NCBI RefSeq assembly: GCF_001014975.1
Contig: NZ_BBXA01000034.1
Location: forward strand, 1 to 64,000
DNA: 64,000 bases
DNA from: Novosphingobium sp. MD-1
GTDB lineage: Bacteria; Pseudomonadota; Alphaproteobacteria; Sphingomonadales; Sphingomonadaceae
Direction: 5' to 3'
A model generated the notes under the pieces. It saw only the letters and a program-made list of their open reading frames with translations, searched no databases and was not told the DNA's origin. The translations under genes were made by a program, and so were the position numbers. This document shows, piece by piece, positions 1 to 7,676 of this stretch (within the stretch, counting starts at the first letter, position 1; each line of letters opens with the position of its first letter).

Positions 1-410
1 GGGTTGCGCGCCGGCGCGGCGGGGCTAACGGGCAGCGACGCCCCCCGCTACCCTGGAGCCGGCAAGGCTCGACGCCGCCGCGCGCCTCAGCGCGGCGACG
101 ACTGAAGGGATGGCGAAGACAGCCCGCCCCTGACAGGGATCGTCACGGCTGTGCCGACGAGACAGCGGTGCACCGCTGGCTCGGTTGAGCGCAAGCGCAA
201 TAGAGCCTGGTCGCGCTTATGCGCGGGCCAGGAAATGGCCGCCAAGCCGCGATACGAATGCCCACGCATCAAATCTACGACTTCATTCCGAAAAGCCCCT
301 TATGCCTACTCGTATCGCTGACAGACCGGTGGTAGCTTCGATTGCGCGGGACCATCTTCATCTATAACGGCAGCCGCGCACGGGGCCACTGTAGAGCTCG
401 CGAGAGAGCA
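1..410. other. Left-edge region without a recognised gene
   Basis: About 410 bases precede the first convincing gene. Short open frames exist on both strands but their translations are arginine- and proline-rich and match nothing I recognise. No copy of the tRNA-Gly 3' end found near 3134 is visible here, so the left junction of the integrated element is not inside the window. Confidence 0.5.
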
Positions 411-911
411 ATGTACGACGCCAGGCAAGTCGCCAACTATCTTCTGGACTGCGCACGGGATTGTGGAACCGTGCTCACAAACATGGGCATACTCAAACAC
501 ATATACTTTGCCCACGGCTGGCACTTGGCTTCGTTCAATCTACCGCTGATTTCGAATCGTATCGAAGCGTGGGAGTACGGGCCTGTGATCAAGGTCGTGT
601 ACGACAGCTTCAAGGTTCACGGAGCAGGGCCGATCACCAGCCGTGCCACCATGATGGACCTGGATACGGGCGAGTTCATGGAGGCGCGGGCCGATTTCCC
701 GGCTGAGACCGAGAAACTGCTCCGCTCCATCTTGCGATATTACTCGGGCTTTGGCGCTTTCGAGCTTTCTGACCTTACGCATATACGTGGTGGGCCATGG
801 GATCGGGTATGGAATGCCGGAGACGGTAAGGTACGACTGAACATGGAAATATCGAATGAGTCCATTCGTCATCATTTCATTGCGCAGGGGAAAACCGCAA
901 CCGTCCAGTAG
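411..911 (+). CDS. Panacea-domain protein (SocA-like, DUF4065), probable antitoxin
   Basis: A 166-residue protein read from the ATG at 411, preceded by a purine-rich GAGAGAG. The frame stays open upstream to 342, but family members begin at the MYDARQVANYLLD segment. Panacea hallmarks are visible: LKHIYFAHGWHLA at residues 29-40 and EAWEYGPVI at 52-60. Panacea proteins include Caulobacter SocA, a proteolytic adaptor-antitoxin, and the PanA antitoxins that pair with diverse toxins. The next gene follows on the same strand and resembles the SocB partner. Location beside an integrase fits a mobile toxin-antitoxin or phage-defence module. The domain call is firm; the antitoxin role is inferred. 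Confidence 0.85.
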   Translation: MYDARQVANYLLDCARDCGTVLTNMGILKHIYFAHGWHLASFNLPLISNRIEAWEYGPVIKVVYDSFKVHGAGPITSRATMMDLDTGEFMEARADFPAETEKLLRSILRYYSGFGAFELSDLTHIRGGPWDRVWNAGDGKVRLNMEISNESIRHHFIAQGKTATVQ

Positions 912-955
912 TGGACATCTTTGTTCGACGTCTGCATGATGGTAAAGGTCCCGTC

Positions 956-1672
956 ATGGCTTTACCGATTCCCCCACTTCAAGACGTGGTCAGGTTAACT
1001 GGTCATGACGTCAATTCGACGATCGCCAATCTCCGGCGGTATTATGGCGGGACCGGCTCCAATTGGAGCTACGCGCCTGCCAAGAGACTGGCGAAGGCTG
1101 TTTTCAGTTCGTCCATTCCGCGAGAGGCCGCCGTTCGCGCCTGTGGTTCGACCGGCAATAAATTGGGGCGACCGTACAACGAGGAAGTTGGTGGGCTGAT
1201 CTGGGATGCCGCGCAGGGGCGCGGAGACCTGATGTGCCATCCGCTTTCGCCGCAGCAGCTTAACCTGCGCCCTGACTTCGCGATCACAGTAGATCCTCTG
1301 TTTTTCTTTCGCGAAAACGGCAAGACCACGCTTTTCTACCTTCAACCTCGGCGGGGCCACGTGCCTGGCCGCGATGGCTTGCGGATGATTGCCAGTGCGA
1401 TCATGTCGCGTTTTGCTGTTGATCAGCTCAGCGACGCGGAGTTGCTGTTGCTTGATCTGAGCGCACCTGAGGGATGCAAGAAGCGCAGTATCAAGCCTTA
1501 TACCCTTGCTGATCTTCCACTTCTGGAAGCGAATGAGATGGAGGCGTTCTTTCAGAGGTTTGTCGATGCCTACGACATTCTCACCGCCGAAGGGGTGACG
1601 CGCAAGGAGCGGAGCAAGCAACCGCCGCGTGATCGTGGAGATGACCTGTTCGGCGGAGACCTGCCCGCCTGA
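956..1672 (+). CDS. SocB-like partner of the Panacea protein, probable toxin
   Basis: A 238-residue protein from the ATG at 956, which has an AAAGG about 7 bases upstream. A GTG at 911 that touches the previous stop codon (TAGTG) would give 253 residues. The N-terminal segment DVVRLTGHDVNSTIANL followed by a YYGG motif recalls, from memory, the DnaN-binding replication toxin SocB of Caulobacter; I could not verify this by alignment. There is no transmembrane segment or signal peptide. The extreme C-terminus reads DDLFGGDLPA, whose DLF core resembles beta-clamp-binding peptides. The gene is co-directional with the Panacea gene 44 bases upstream. A toxin role is inferred from context and weak similarity. 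Confidence 0.6.
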   Translation: MALPIPPLQDVVRLTGHDVNSTIANLRRYYGGTGSNWSYAPAKRLAKAVFSSSIPREAAVRACGSTGNKLGRPYNEEVGGLIWDAAQGRGDLMCHPLSPQQLNLRPDFAITVDPLFFFRENGKTTLFYLQPRRGHVPGRDGLRMIASAIMSRFAVDQLSDAELLLLDLSAPEGCKKRSIKPYTLADLPLLEANEMEAFFQRFVDAYDILTAEGVTRKERSKQPPRDRGDDLFGGDLPA

Positions 1673-1707
1673 AGTGACACAATTCACGCGTCAACGGGCG
1701 TACGATT

Positions 1708-2937
1708 TTAAAAGCGTTTCTTCGAAACGCGCTTGGATGCACCAGCATCGCGCATCTCATCGAGATAATCGCTCCACCACTGCGCCATCTCGACGCGCTC
1801 CTTCCAGTGCGCGCCACGGTGATAAGCGGCCCTGATCCTGTCACTGTCGCCATGCGCCAGCGCCCGTTCGATCGCATCGGGATGCCACTTGCCACTTTCA
1901 TTGAGCAGGGTGGACGCCATTGCCCGGAAACCGTGGGCGGTCATTTCATTTGTGGCGTAGCCAAGACGGCGGAGCGCACCGTTGATCGTATTGTCGCTCA
2001 TAGGTCGCCGCCGCGACCGGATGGATGGAAAGACGTAGCCGTCCGGCCCCGTCAGCGCCTTGGCGTCCTTGAGGAGGGCGAGGCTTTGGCGGGACAACGG
2101 GACCAGATGGTCCTTCCGCATCTTCGTCTTGGTGGCGGGGATCTTCCACAGCGCTGCATCGAAGTCGAACTCGGACCATTCGGCATGGCGCAGTTCGCCA
2201 GGGCGGACGAAGACGTGCGGTGCTAACTGCATCGCCAGTTTCGTCATGGGCTGGCCTTCATAGCCCTCGATCGCGCGCAGCAGTTGGCCAACCCGTTCGG
2301 GCTCGATGATCGCCCCATAATGGGTGACCGTCGGCGTGGTCAGGGCGCCACGAAGGTCGCGAGTCGGATCCGAAGGAATCCGAGCGGTGGCGACCGCATA
2401 CCGGAAGACAGCACCGGCAAGCTGGAGAGTCCGGCGCGCGCTTTCCAGCTGCCCCTTTCGCTCGATCCTGCGAACCGCCGCCAAAACGTCTATCGGTTGA
2501 ATATCCGCGATCGGCATGCAGCCGATCGAACCTCTCAGCAGCGAGAGGAGATACTCGCTGCGGTTGGCTGTCGCGGGTGCCCAGGCCTTGGCGCCGTCAC
2601 GTTTGCGCTTGGCGCAGTACTCCCCGGCAACGGCTGTGAATGTCGTGGCCGATGCCATTTCCGCGCGCATCTTGTCGCGGCGCTTTTCTATCGACGGATC
2701 GCGTCCATCGGAAACCAGCTCACGCGCATTATCGCGGCGGCGACGGGCTTCGGCCAGACCGACCGCTGGATAGGTGCCAATCGCGAGCGCCTTTTCTTTG
2801 CCGTGGATTCGATACTTCACGCGCCACAGCTTACCCCCGGTGGGTTTCACCAGCAGGAAGAGGCCAAGGGCATCGCCCAGCTTATAAGACTTCTCTCGGG
2901 GCTTCGCGTTCCGGATCGCAATGTCGGTAAGTGGCAT
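1708..2937 (-). CDS. Tyrosine-type site-specific integrase (P4-type, DUF4102 N-terminus)
   Basis: A 409-residue integrase. Residues 1-90 form the DUF4102 arm-binding domain (GLFLLVKPTGGKLWRVKYR and the following IGTYP segment), then a core-binding domain to about residue 205, then the catalytic domain. The catalytic set is complete: R245 (VRPGELR), H335-x-x-R338 (AHGFRAM), H362 and the nucleophile Y372 (AAYHR). Such integrases insert elements at the 3' end of tRNA genes. Here the gene lies about 200 bases from the 3' end of tRNA-Gly, so the element extends to the left and includes the Panacea pair. It is convergent with the SocB-like gene. Confidence 0.95.
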   Translation of the reverse strand: MPLTDIAIRNAKPREKSYKLGDALGLFLLVKPTGGKLWRVKYRIHGKEKALAIGTYPAVGLAEARRRRDNARELVSDGRDPSIEKRRDKMRAEMASATTFTAVAGEYCAKRKRDGAKAWAPATANRSEYLLSLLRGSIGCMPIADIQPIDVLAAVRRIERKGQLESARRTLQLAGAVFRYAVATARIPSDPTRDLRGALTTPTVTHYGAIIEPERVGQLLRAIEGYEGQPMTKLAMQLAPHVFVRPGELRHAEWSEFDFDAALWKIPATKTKMRKDHLVPLSRQSLALLKDAKALTGPDGYVFPSIRSRRRPMSDNTINGALRRLGYATNEMTAHGFRAMASTLLNESGKWHPDAIERALAHGDSDRIRAAYHRGAHWKERVEMAQWWSDYLDEMRDAGASKRVSKKRF

Positions 2938-2961
2938 GGTTCTGCGCCTTTCCCGCCAGGA

Positions 2962-2978
2962 ACCCCCACCGTGGGGGT
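2962..2978. promoter_or_regulatory. Perfect palindrome upstream of the integrase
   Basis: ACCCCCAC-C-GTGGGGGT has two perfect 8-base arms around one central C, 25 bases upstream of the integrase start and within the presumed attachment region. It may be an integrase or excisionase binding site, an autoregulatory operator, or a hairpin in the integrase leader. No T-tract follows, so it is not an obvious terminator. Confidence 0.4.
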
Positions 2979-3133
2979 CTCTCTCACTGGCCCAGACGAC
3001 AAAACCCCGAAGTACCCCCAGAAATTCATGGATGCAGGCGGAAAGGGCCGATCACGTCTGGACAAATCGGGACGCTAAAGTCCCGGATTTGCGGGCTTTT
3101 ATACCACCATCGGGACAATTTTTGAAGGGAGGA

Positions 3134-3207
3134 TGGAGCGGGTGAAGGGAATCGAACCCTCGTCGTAAGCTTGGGAAGCTTCTGCTCTACCATTGAGCTA
3201 CACCCGC
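3134..3207 (-). tRNA. tRNA-Gly (anticodon CCC), integration site
   Basis: On the minus strand the sequence folds as a complete tRNA. It has a perfect 7-bp acceptor stem (GCGGGTG/CACCCGC), a D arm GCTC...GAGC, an anticodon loop TTCCCAA giving CCC, and a T arm with GGTTCGATTCC. The CCA end is encoded at 3134-3136. Its 3' end faces the integrase gene, the usual arrangement when an element has inserted into a tRNA and restored it. The anticodon stem closes with an apparent G-A mismatch at its outer pair. Confidence 0.93.
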
Positions 3208-3389
3208 AAAGGCGCTGATTTTACTGGAAAAATATCAGGGCGAGCTGAAACCTTTCCACCTTCGTTTCAAGTTGGAAGCCAACATGGAACGATGGAGGGG
3301 GGCCTTAGGCGGAAGTGGCGTGCCGCGCAAGTCCGACCTGTCCGTTCCCGCGCCCGTCCCTGCCATCGCGCTCCCGGTGCCCCCAGGCG
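3208..3389. other. Leader region of tRNA-Gly, no gene
   Basis: About 180 bases between the stop of the GGDEF/EAL gene and the tRNA. On the minus strand a TAAAAT (3219-3224) could be the -10 of the tRNA promoter. I see no coding potential. Confidence 0.35.
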
Positions 3390-6170
3390 CTATCCCGCCT
3401 TTGCACCTTGCAGGGGCACGCTGGGAGCCACGGCCGGCTTGCCGAAGTAATACCCCTGGGCTTCCTCGCAACCTGCGGAGACGAGCAGTTCGAGCTGACC
3501 GATCGTTTCCACGCCTTCCGCCAGCACCGGGATCTGCAGGCTCTTGCCCAGCGCCAGCACGGCTCGGATGATCGCGCGGGCCTGTTCGTTGTGTTCGGAT
3601 TCAAGCAGGAACGACTTGTCGATCTTGATCTTGTCGAACGGGAACGAATGCAGCGTGTCCAGCGAGGAATAGCCCGTGCCGAAATCGTCCATGGCAACGC
3701 TGACGCCCAGCGCCTTGATGCGGCGCAGCGTGTGTAGCGACCGCACCTTGTCGGCAATCAGCGCCGTCTCGGTGATCTCCAGTTCGAGGCGCTGAGGCGA
3801 AAGGCCTGTTTCCACCAGTACGCGCGTGACGATTTCCGGCAGATCGGCCTGCAACAACTGCACGGGCGAGAGATTTACGGCGATCTTGTGCTTCTGCGGC
3901 CAGAAGACCGCTTCCGCACAGGCCATGCGCAAGACCCATTCGCCCAGCTTCATGATCTCGCCGTTTTCCTCGGCGATCGGGATGAACTCCACGGGCGACA
4001 CAATGCCGAAGCGGGGATGGTGCCAGCGCAACAGCGCTTCATAGCCGCTGATTTCCCCGTTCTTGAGCGAGTGTTGCGGCTGATACAGGACAGCAAGCTC
4101 TCCCCGCGCCACAGCGTGCCGCAGGTCGTTTGCCAGTTGGCGACGATGACGGGCGCTTTCGTCCATGCCCTGTTCGTAATAGCAGATGCGCTCGCCCAGG
4201 TTGCCCTTGGCCCGATACATCGCGAGATCGGCATTGTTGAGCAGCGCCTCGCGGCCCGTCGCATCGGTGGGGTATATCGCGATGCCGAGACTGGCGCCCA
4301 CGGCAATACCGTCCTGCGCGCCGAAGGGAATGTCGAAGCAACGGCTCAGCCGGGCCACGAAATCCGACAGTTCGGCGGGCGAGGAAAAGTGCTTGGCGGC
4401 CGCGAATTCATCACCCCCGATCCGCGCCACCGTCTCCCCGTCACCCAGCACGGCCGACATCGCATCCGCGATCCGCTGCAGCAGCATGTCACCGGCAACA
4501 TGGCCTTGCGTATCGTTGATTTCCTTGAAGCGATCGAGGTCGATGATCGCCAGAGCGACCTGCTCGTCGCGCAGTTCCGCCAGTTCCAGTTCCCGATCCA
4601 GCCAGTGGTTGAAGCTGGCGCGATTGGGAAGCCCGGTGAGATCATCGTGCATGGCCATATGCGCGATTCGGGCCTCCGAACGGCTGCGCTCGGTAATGTC
4701 CTCAAAGGTCGTCACCCATCCGCCGTTCGGCATGGGCCTGCTGGAAATCGAGACCACGAAATCCTCGCCGAATTCGGAAATCACGGGCGGCAGTTCCGGC
4801 GATGCGAACGAGCGCTGGAGCAGAAGCTTCATGTTTTCCAGCCGTTCGTCGGAAACCCGGCCACCCGTTCGCGCCTCCAGCGCAGCCCGCGCCACGTCCT
4901 CCAGCGTCCAGCCCGGCTGGCAGCTGTCTTCGGGCAACTGCCAGAGTTCGGCGAACCGGCGATTGCGCAGCATCAGCCGCTGGCTGGCATCGAACAGGCA
5001 AAGGCCCTGGTGCATGTGCTCCAGCGCGGCATCGAGACGATGGTGCGCCTCCTTGATCCGGTCCTGGTCTTCCTTGAAGCGCGTCATGTCGCGCGTGATC
5101 TTGGCGAAGCCGACGTGTTCGCCCGCGGCATCGACGATCCGCTCGATGGTGACATGCGCCCAGAAGCGCGAACCATCGCGGCGCATGCGCCAGCCCTCGC
5201 CGGTAAACTTGCCTTCGGCCAGCGCCTGCGCCAGCGCCCGTTGCGGCGCACCGGCCGCGCGGTCTTCCGGGGAATAGAAACGCCCAAGCGGAAGGCCAAG
5301 AACCTCGCTGGCCTGATACCCCTTCAGGCGCTGCGCTCCGGCATTCCAGCTGGCCACCCGCCCGTCGAGATCGAGCATGTAGAGCGCGCAGTCGGAGATG
5401 CCCTTGACCAGGATGCTGAACTGCCGTTCGCTAACCTCGATCGCGGCCGTAGCCCGGCGTGTGATTGCCCAGCTCCCGATGCACAGCGCCAGCAGCAGCA
5501 CCGAAACGCTGCCGACCAGGACGGCCATCATGCTGGGGGAAAGCAGCATCGCTTCGGTATGCAGACGGGCGGGAATCAGCCGGATCGCGGCCATCCCGGA
5601 AAAGTGCAGGCCAACCACCGCGACGGTCATCATCAGCGCCGCGGCGAAACCCTGCCCCCGTCCACTATGCCGCACCGCCCTATCCAGCCCGGCGAAAAAC
5701 GGCACAATCGCGAGCACGAGCGAAAGTGCGACATAAGGCAACCGCCATTGGATGACGGCCGGCATCTCTACTGCCGCCATGCCGACATAGTGCATCGTCG
5801 CGAAACCTGCGCCCGCCAGCACGCTTGCTCCAAAGCGGCCGGTTCGCGTGGTTGCTCTCATCGCGAGCAGGAACGCGACCGCCATGCTGACGACGACAAT
5901 GCCGAGCGAACCGACCGTCAGCCCCGCCTTGTACCCCATCACCACGCCGGGATCGTAGCCGAGCATCGCGATGAAGTGCGTGGACCAGATACCGAACCCG
6001 GTTACCGCTCCGCCGATCACCGCCCAGTTGCGAGCACCGCGTCCCGTTGCCACGCGCGATTGGCGCAGCAGGAGGACGGCCGTTACGGTCGACAGGAGGC
6101 ACACGCCAGCAGCGAGCAGCACGAGGCTGAAATCATGCTGATCGCGAATGCAAAACAGGATATCGAACAT
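3390..6170 (-). CDS. MHYT-PAS-PAS-GGDEF-EAL cyclic-di-GMP signalling protein
   Basis: A 926-residue membrane protein from the ATG at 6170. The frame continues to 6215, but the MHYT helices begin right after MFDILFC. Residues 1 to about 215 hold seven hydrophobic helices with MHYT-type motifs (STHFIAMLGY, TMHYVGMAA, GLHFSGMAA), proposed to bind a metal and sense a diatomic gas. Two PAS domains follow, then GGDEF (ARIGGDEFAA, intact active site) and EAL. EAL catalytic motifs are present: YEALLRW, NLSPVQL, EITETAL, DDFGTGYSS, IDKSF and EGVET. The RxxD inhibitory site upstream of GGDEF is not visible. Both synthase and phosphodiesterase domains look competent. The gene stands alone, upstream of the tRNA. 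Confidence 0.95.
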   Translation of the reverse strand: MFDILFCIRDQHDFSLVLLAAGVCLLSTVTAVLLLRQSRVATGRGARNWAVIGGAVTGFGIWSTHFIAMLGYDPGVVMGYKAGLTVGSLGIVVVSMAVAFLLAMRATTRTGRFGASVLAGAGFATMHYVGMAAVEMPAVIQWRLPYVALSLVLAIVPFFAGLDRAVRHSGRGQGFAAALMMTVAVVGLHFSGMAAIRLIPARLHTEAMLLSPSMMAVLVGSVSVLLLALCIGSWAITRRATAAIEVSERQFSILVKGISDCALYMLDLDGRVASWNAGAQRLKGYQASEVLGLPLGRFYSPEDRAAGAPQRALAQALAEGKFTGEGWRMRRDGSRFWAHVTIERIVDAAGEHVGFAKITRDMTRFKEDQDRIKEAHHRLDAALEHMHQGLCLFDASQRLMLRNRRFAELWQLPEDSCQPGWTLEDVARAALEARTGGRVSDERLENMKLLLQRSFASPELPPVISEFGEDFVVSISSRPMPNGGWVTTFEDITERSRSEARIAHMAMHDDLTGLPNRASFNHWLDRELELAELRDEQVALAIIDLDRFKEINDTQGHVAGDMLLQRIADAMSAVLGDGETVARIGGDEFAAAKHFSSPAELSDFVARLSRCFDIPFGAQDGIAVGASLGIAIYPTDATGREALLNNADLAMYRAKGNLGERICYYEQGMDESARHRRQLANDLRHAVARGELAVLYQPQHSLKNGEISGYEALLRWHHPRFGIVSPVEFIPIAEENGEIMKLGEWVLRMACAEAVFWPQKHKIAVNLSPVQLLQADLPEIVTRVLVETGLSPQRLELEITETALIADKVRSLHTLRRIKALGVSVAMDDFGTGYSSLDTLHSFPFDKIKIDKSFLLESEHNEQARAIIRAVLALGKSLQIPVLAEGVETIGQLELLVSAGCEEAQGYYFGKPAVAPSVPLQGAKAG

Positions 6171-6290
6171 CAGGGATCCACTTTCCGGTCGGACAGTGGA
6201 TGCTTGGCCCATCAATCGTTAAGAACGTGCCAATCTGGCAGTATCGCCCTTTGGGGCAACCAGGTCAGGGATGCAGGATAGAGCTCCCCC

Positions 6291-6803
6291 TTACTGGCAG
6301 TCGCCTTCCATTTCGGCCATCAGCACCGCGCCAAGGTTGCGGGCCATCGTCTTCAGCATGTTCGCCAGGAAGGCGTCCATCGCCGCGTTGCCCTTGGCGG
6401 AAAGCCGCACGAACGTCCGGCGCCGATCCTTGCCGTCGTCTTCACGATGGACGTAGTCATGCTCCATCAGATGGCGCAGCCAGCGCAGGGCCGTGGTCGG
6501 CGGAACATAGGCACCGATACAGGCGCTGGTGGTGGCGACTTCGCGCTTTTCGTGGCGGGCGATATAGAGATCCAGCAGGATGTCCCACGCCGCCTCGCCG
6601 AACAAGTCGGCGGGAAAGAAGCGCTCGCGCCGCCGACGCGCCGAATAGAGCTCGCGTGCCAGAGCCAGATGCGCGCGCGCCGTGCGTTCGGGCAGCGGGG
6701 GCGAAACGATGATGTCCCCTTCACAGGCCAGCAGCGGGATACCCATCCTGGCAGGTTCGAGGGCAATTCCTCCGATTTCGAAAGCCTTCATGTCGCAACC
6801 CAT
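6291..6803 (-). CDS. MarR-like winged-helix regulator
   Basis: A protein of about 170 residues. A winged helix-turn-helix occupies the middle and C-terminal half: a helix around WDILLDLYIARHEKRE, a recognition region PTTALRWLRHLMEHD, and a wing DDGKDRRRTFVRLSAKG. This matches the MarR pattern. The starts at 6803 (MGCDMKAF) and 6791 (MKAFE) both have weak Shine-Dalgarno sequences. The open frame runs much further upstream, but that part overlaps the divergent lipoprotein gene and is rejected. It is divergent from the lipoprotein across about 300 bases, which may contain its operator. The ligand is unknown. Confidence 0.7.
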   Translation of the reverse strand: MGCDMKAFEIGGIALEPARMGIPLLACEGDIIVSPPLPERTARAHLALARELYSARRRRERFFPADLFGEAAWDILLDLYIARHEKREVATTSACIGAYVPPTTALRWLRHLMEHDYVHREDDGKDRRRTFVRLSAKGNAAMDAFLANMLKTMARNLGAVLMAEMEGDCQ

Positions 6804-7105
6804 CCTGACCCCGTGGTTCCCGTCACGCATCCCGCAGTTCACACCCTGGCCCGGCATCACGCGGCGGGCCGCGAGCGGCTTGCGGAAAGCGCATGAAGAA
6901 CCACGCACATGCGATGATAAGTGCCAGAATTTCGGGCATTTCGGTGTAAAATGATGTAAATTTGCAAGGCGCCGCGTGGGCGCTAGGGCTGCGCGCGCCC
7001 ACCGACCTATCCCGTCGAGTCCGCAATCTTCCCGATTGCGCGGGCGATCGATATTGGCGATGGATACCATAGCTCCGCCCGACATCCCGAGACGAGACCG
7101 CCAAC
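6804..7105. promoter_or_regulatory. Divergent promoter region, regulator / lipoprotein
   Basis: About 300 bases separate the MarR-like gene from the lipoprotein. An AT-rich patch around 6925-6965 (ATTTCGG repeated, then TGTAAAATGATGTAAATTT) stands out from the GC-rich surroundings and is the likely promoter/operator segment. No gene is supported here. Confidence 0.4.
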
Positions 7106-7669
7106 ATGCCCGAAGCGCCGCGCGCCAAAGCCTTTCATCACCTGCCTGTGTCGCGCCGCCTGACCACGCTGGTCGTTTTGGCCTGCCTTGCCTCCGGCTG
7201 CGCCGGTCCGGTGCGAACCCGCTTCGGTGGAATGGCCGCGCCGGAGACGCCGGCCACGCCCTATACCGTGAAGCCAACCGCAATGCCCGAAGACAACGGC
7301 GACCGGACGGTCATCGTCAACGCGCTGCGCACCACCGGCATCGGCATCGCCGATGACAGCCGGAACGAGTTGACCGCGGCCTATACCCAGCGCCCGTCGA
7401 ACGTGGCCGTGCTGGTCGACAACGCGGCCCCGCCGCTTTCTGGAGCCAAGAAGCAGCGCTTCCTGCAATCCTGCCACGACACCCGGTATCGCCTCGTCCT
7501 GACGGTCGTGGACCACGCCACCGGCACTCTGCTCGGGCGCGGCTGGGCCGAGGAAGATCACTGCCACGGCACGGGCAAGCCCGTGCTGGCCTCGCTCGCC
7601 GCCCGCGCTGCGGACATGCTGGTCCATCCCGTGCCCGAAGGATCGGAGCTGTCGTGGACGCGCGACTGA
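7106..7669 (+). CDS. Predicted lipoprotein of unknown function
   Basis: A 187-residue protein with a lipoprotein signal peptide. It has basic residues (SRR), a hydrophobic core TLVVLACLASG and a lipobox LASGC with the acylated cysteine at residue 32. The mature part is compact and hydrophilic, with two further cysteines (QSCHDTRYR, EDHCHG) that could form a disulphide after export. I recognise no family. It is convergent with the CHASE2 kinase gene, with only 7 bases between the stops, and divergent from the MarR-like gene. Confidence 0.7.
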   Translation: MPEAPRAKAFHHLPVSRRLTTLVVLACLASGCAGPVRTRFGGMAAPETPATPYTVKPTAMPEDNGDRTVIVNALRTTGIGIADDSRNELTAAYTQRPSNVAVLVDNAAPPLSGAKKQRFLQSCHDTRYRLVLTVVDHATGTLLGRGWAEEDHCHGTGKPVLASLAARAADMLVHPVPEGSELSWTRD

Positions 7670-7676
7670 AGCCCAC

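Noticed and set aside
1..340. Left attachment repeat of the element
   Set aside because: I looked for a copy of the tRNA-Gly 3' end and found none.
3888..6281. 797-codon open frame antisense to the GGDEF/EAL gene
   Set aside because: High-GC shadow frame; composition rich in R, H, P, Q with no domain, while the opposite strand has a fully motif-supported gene.
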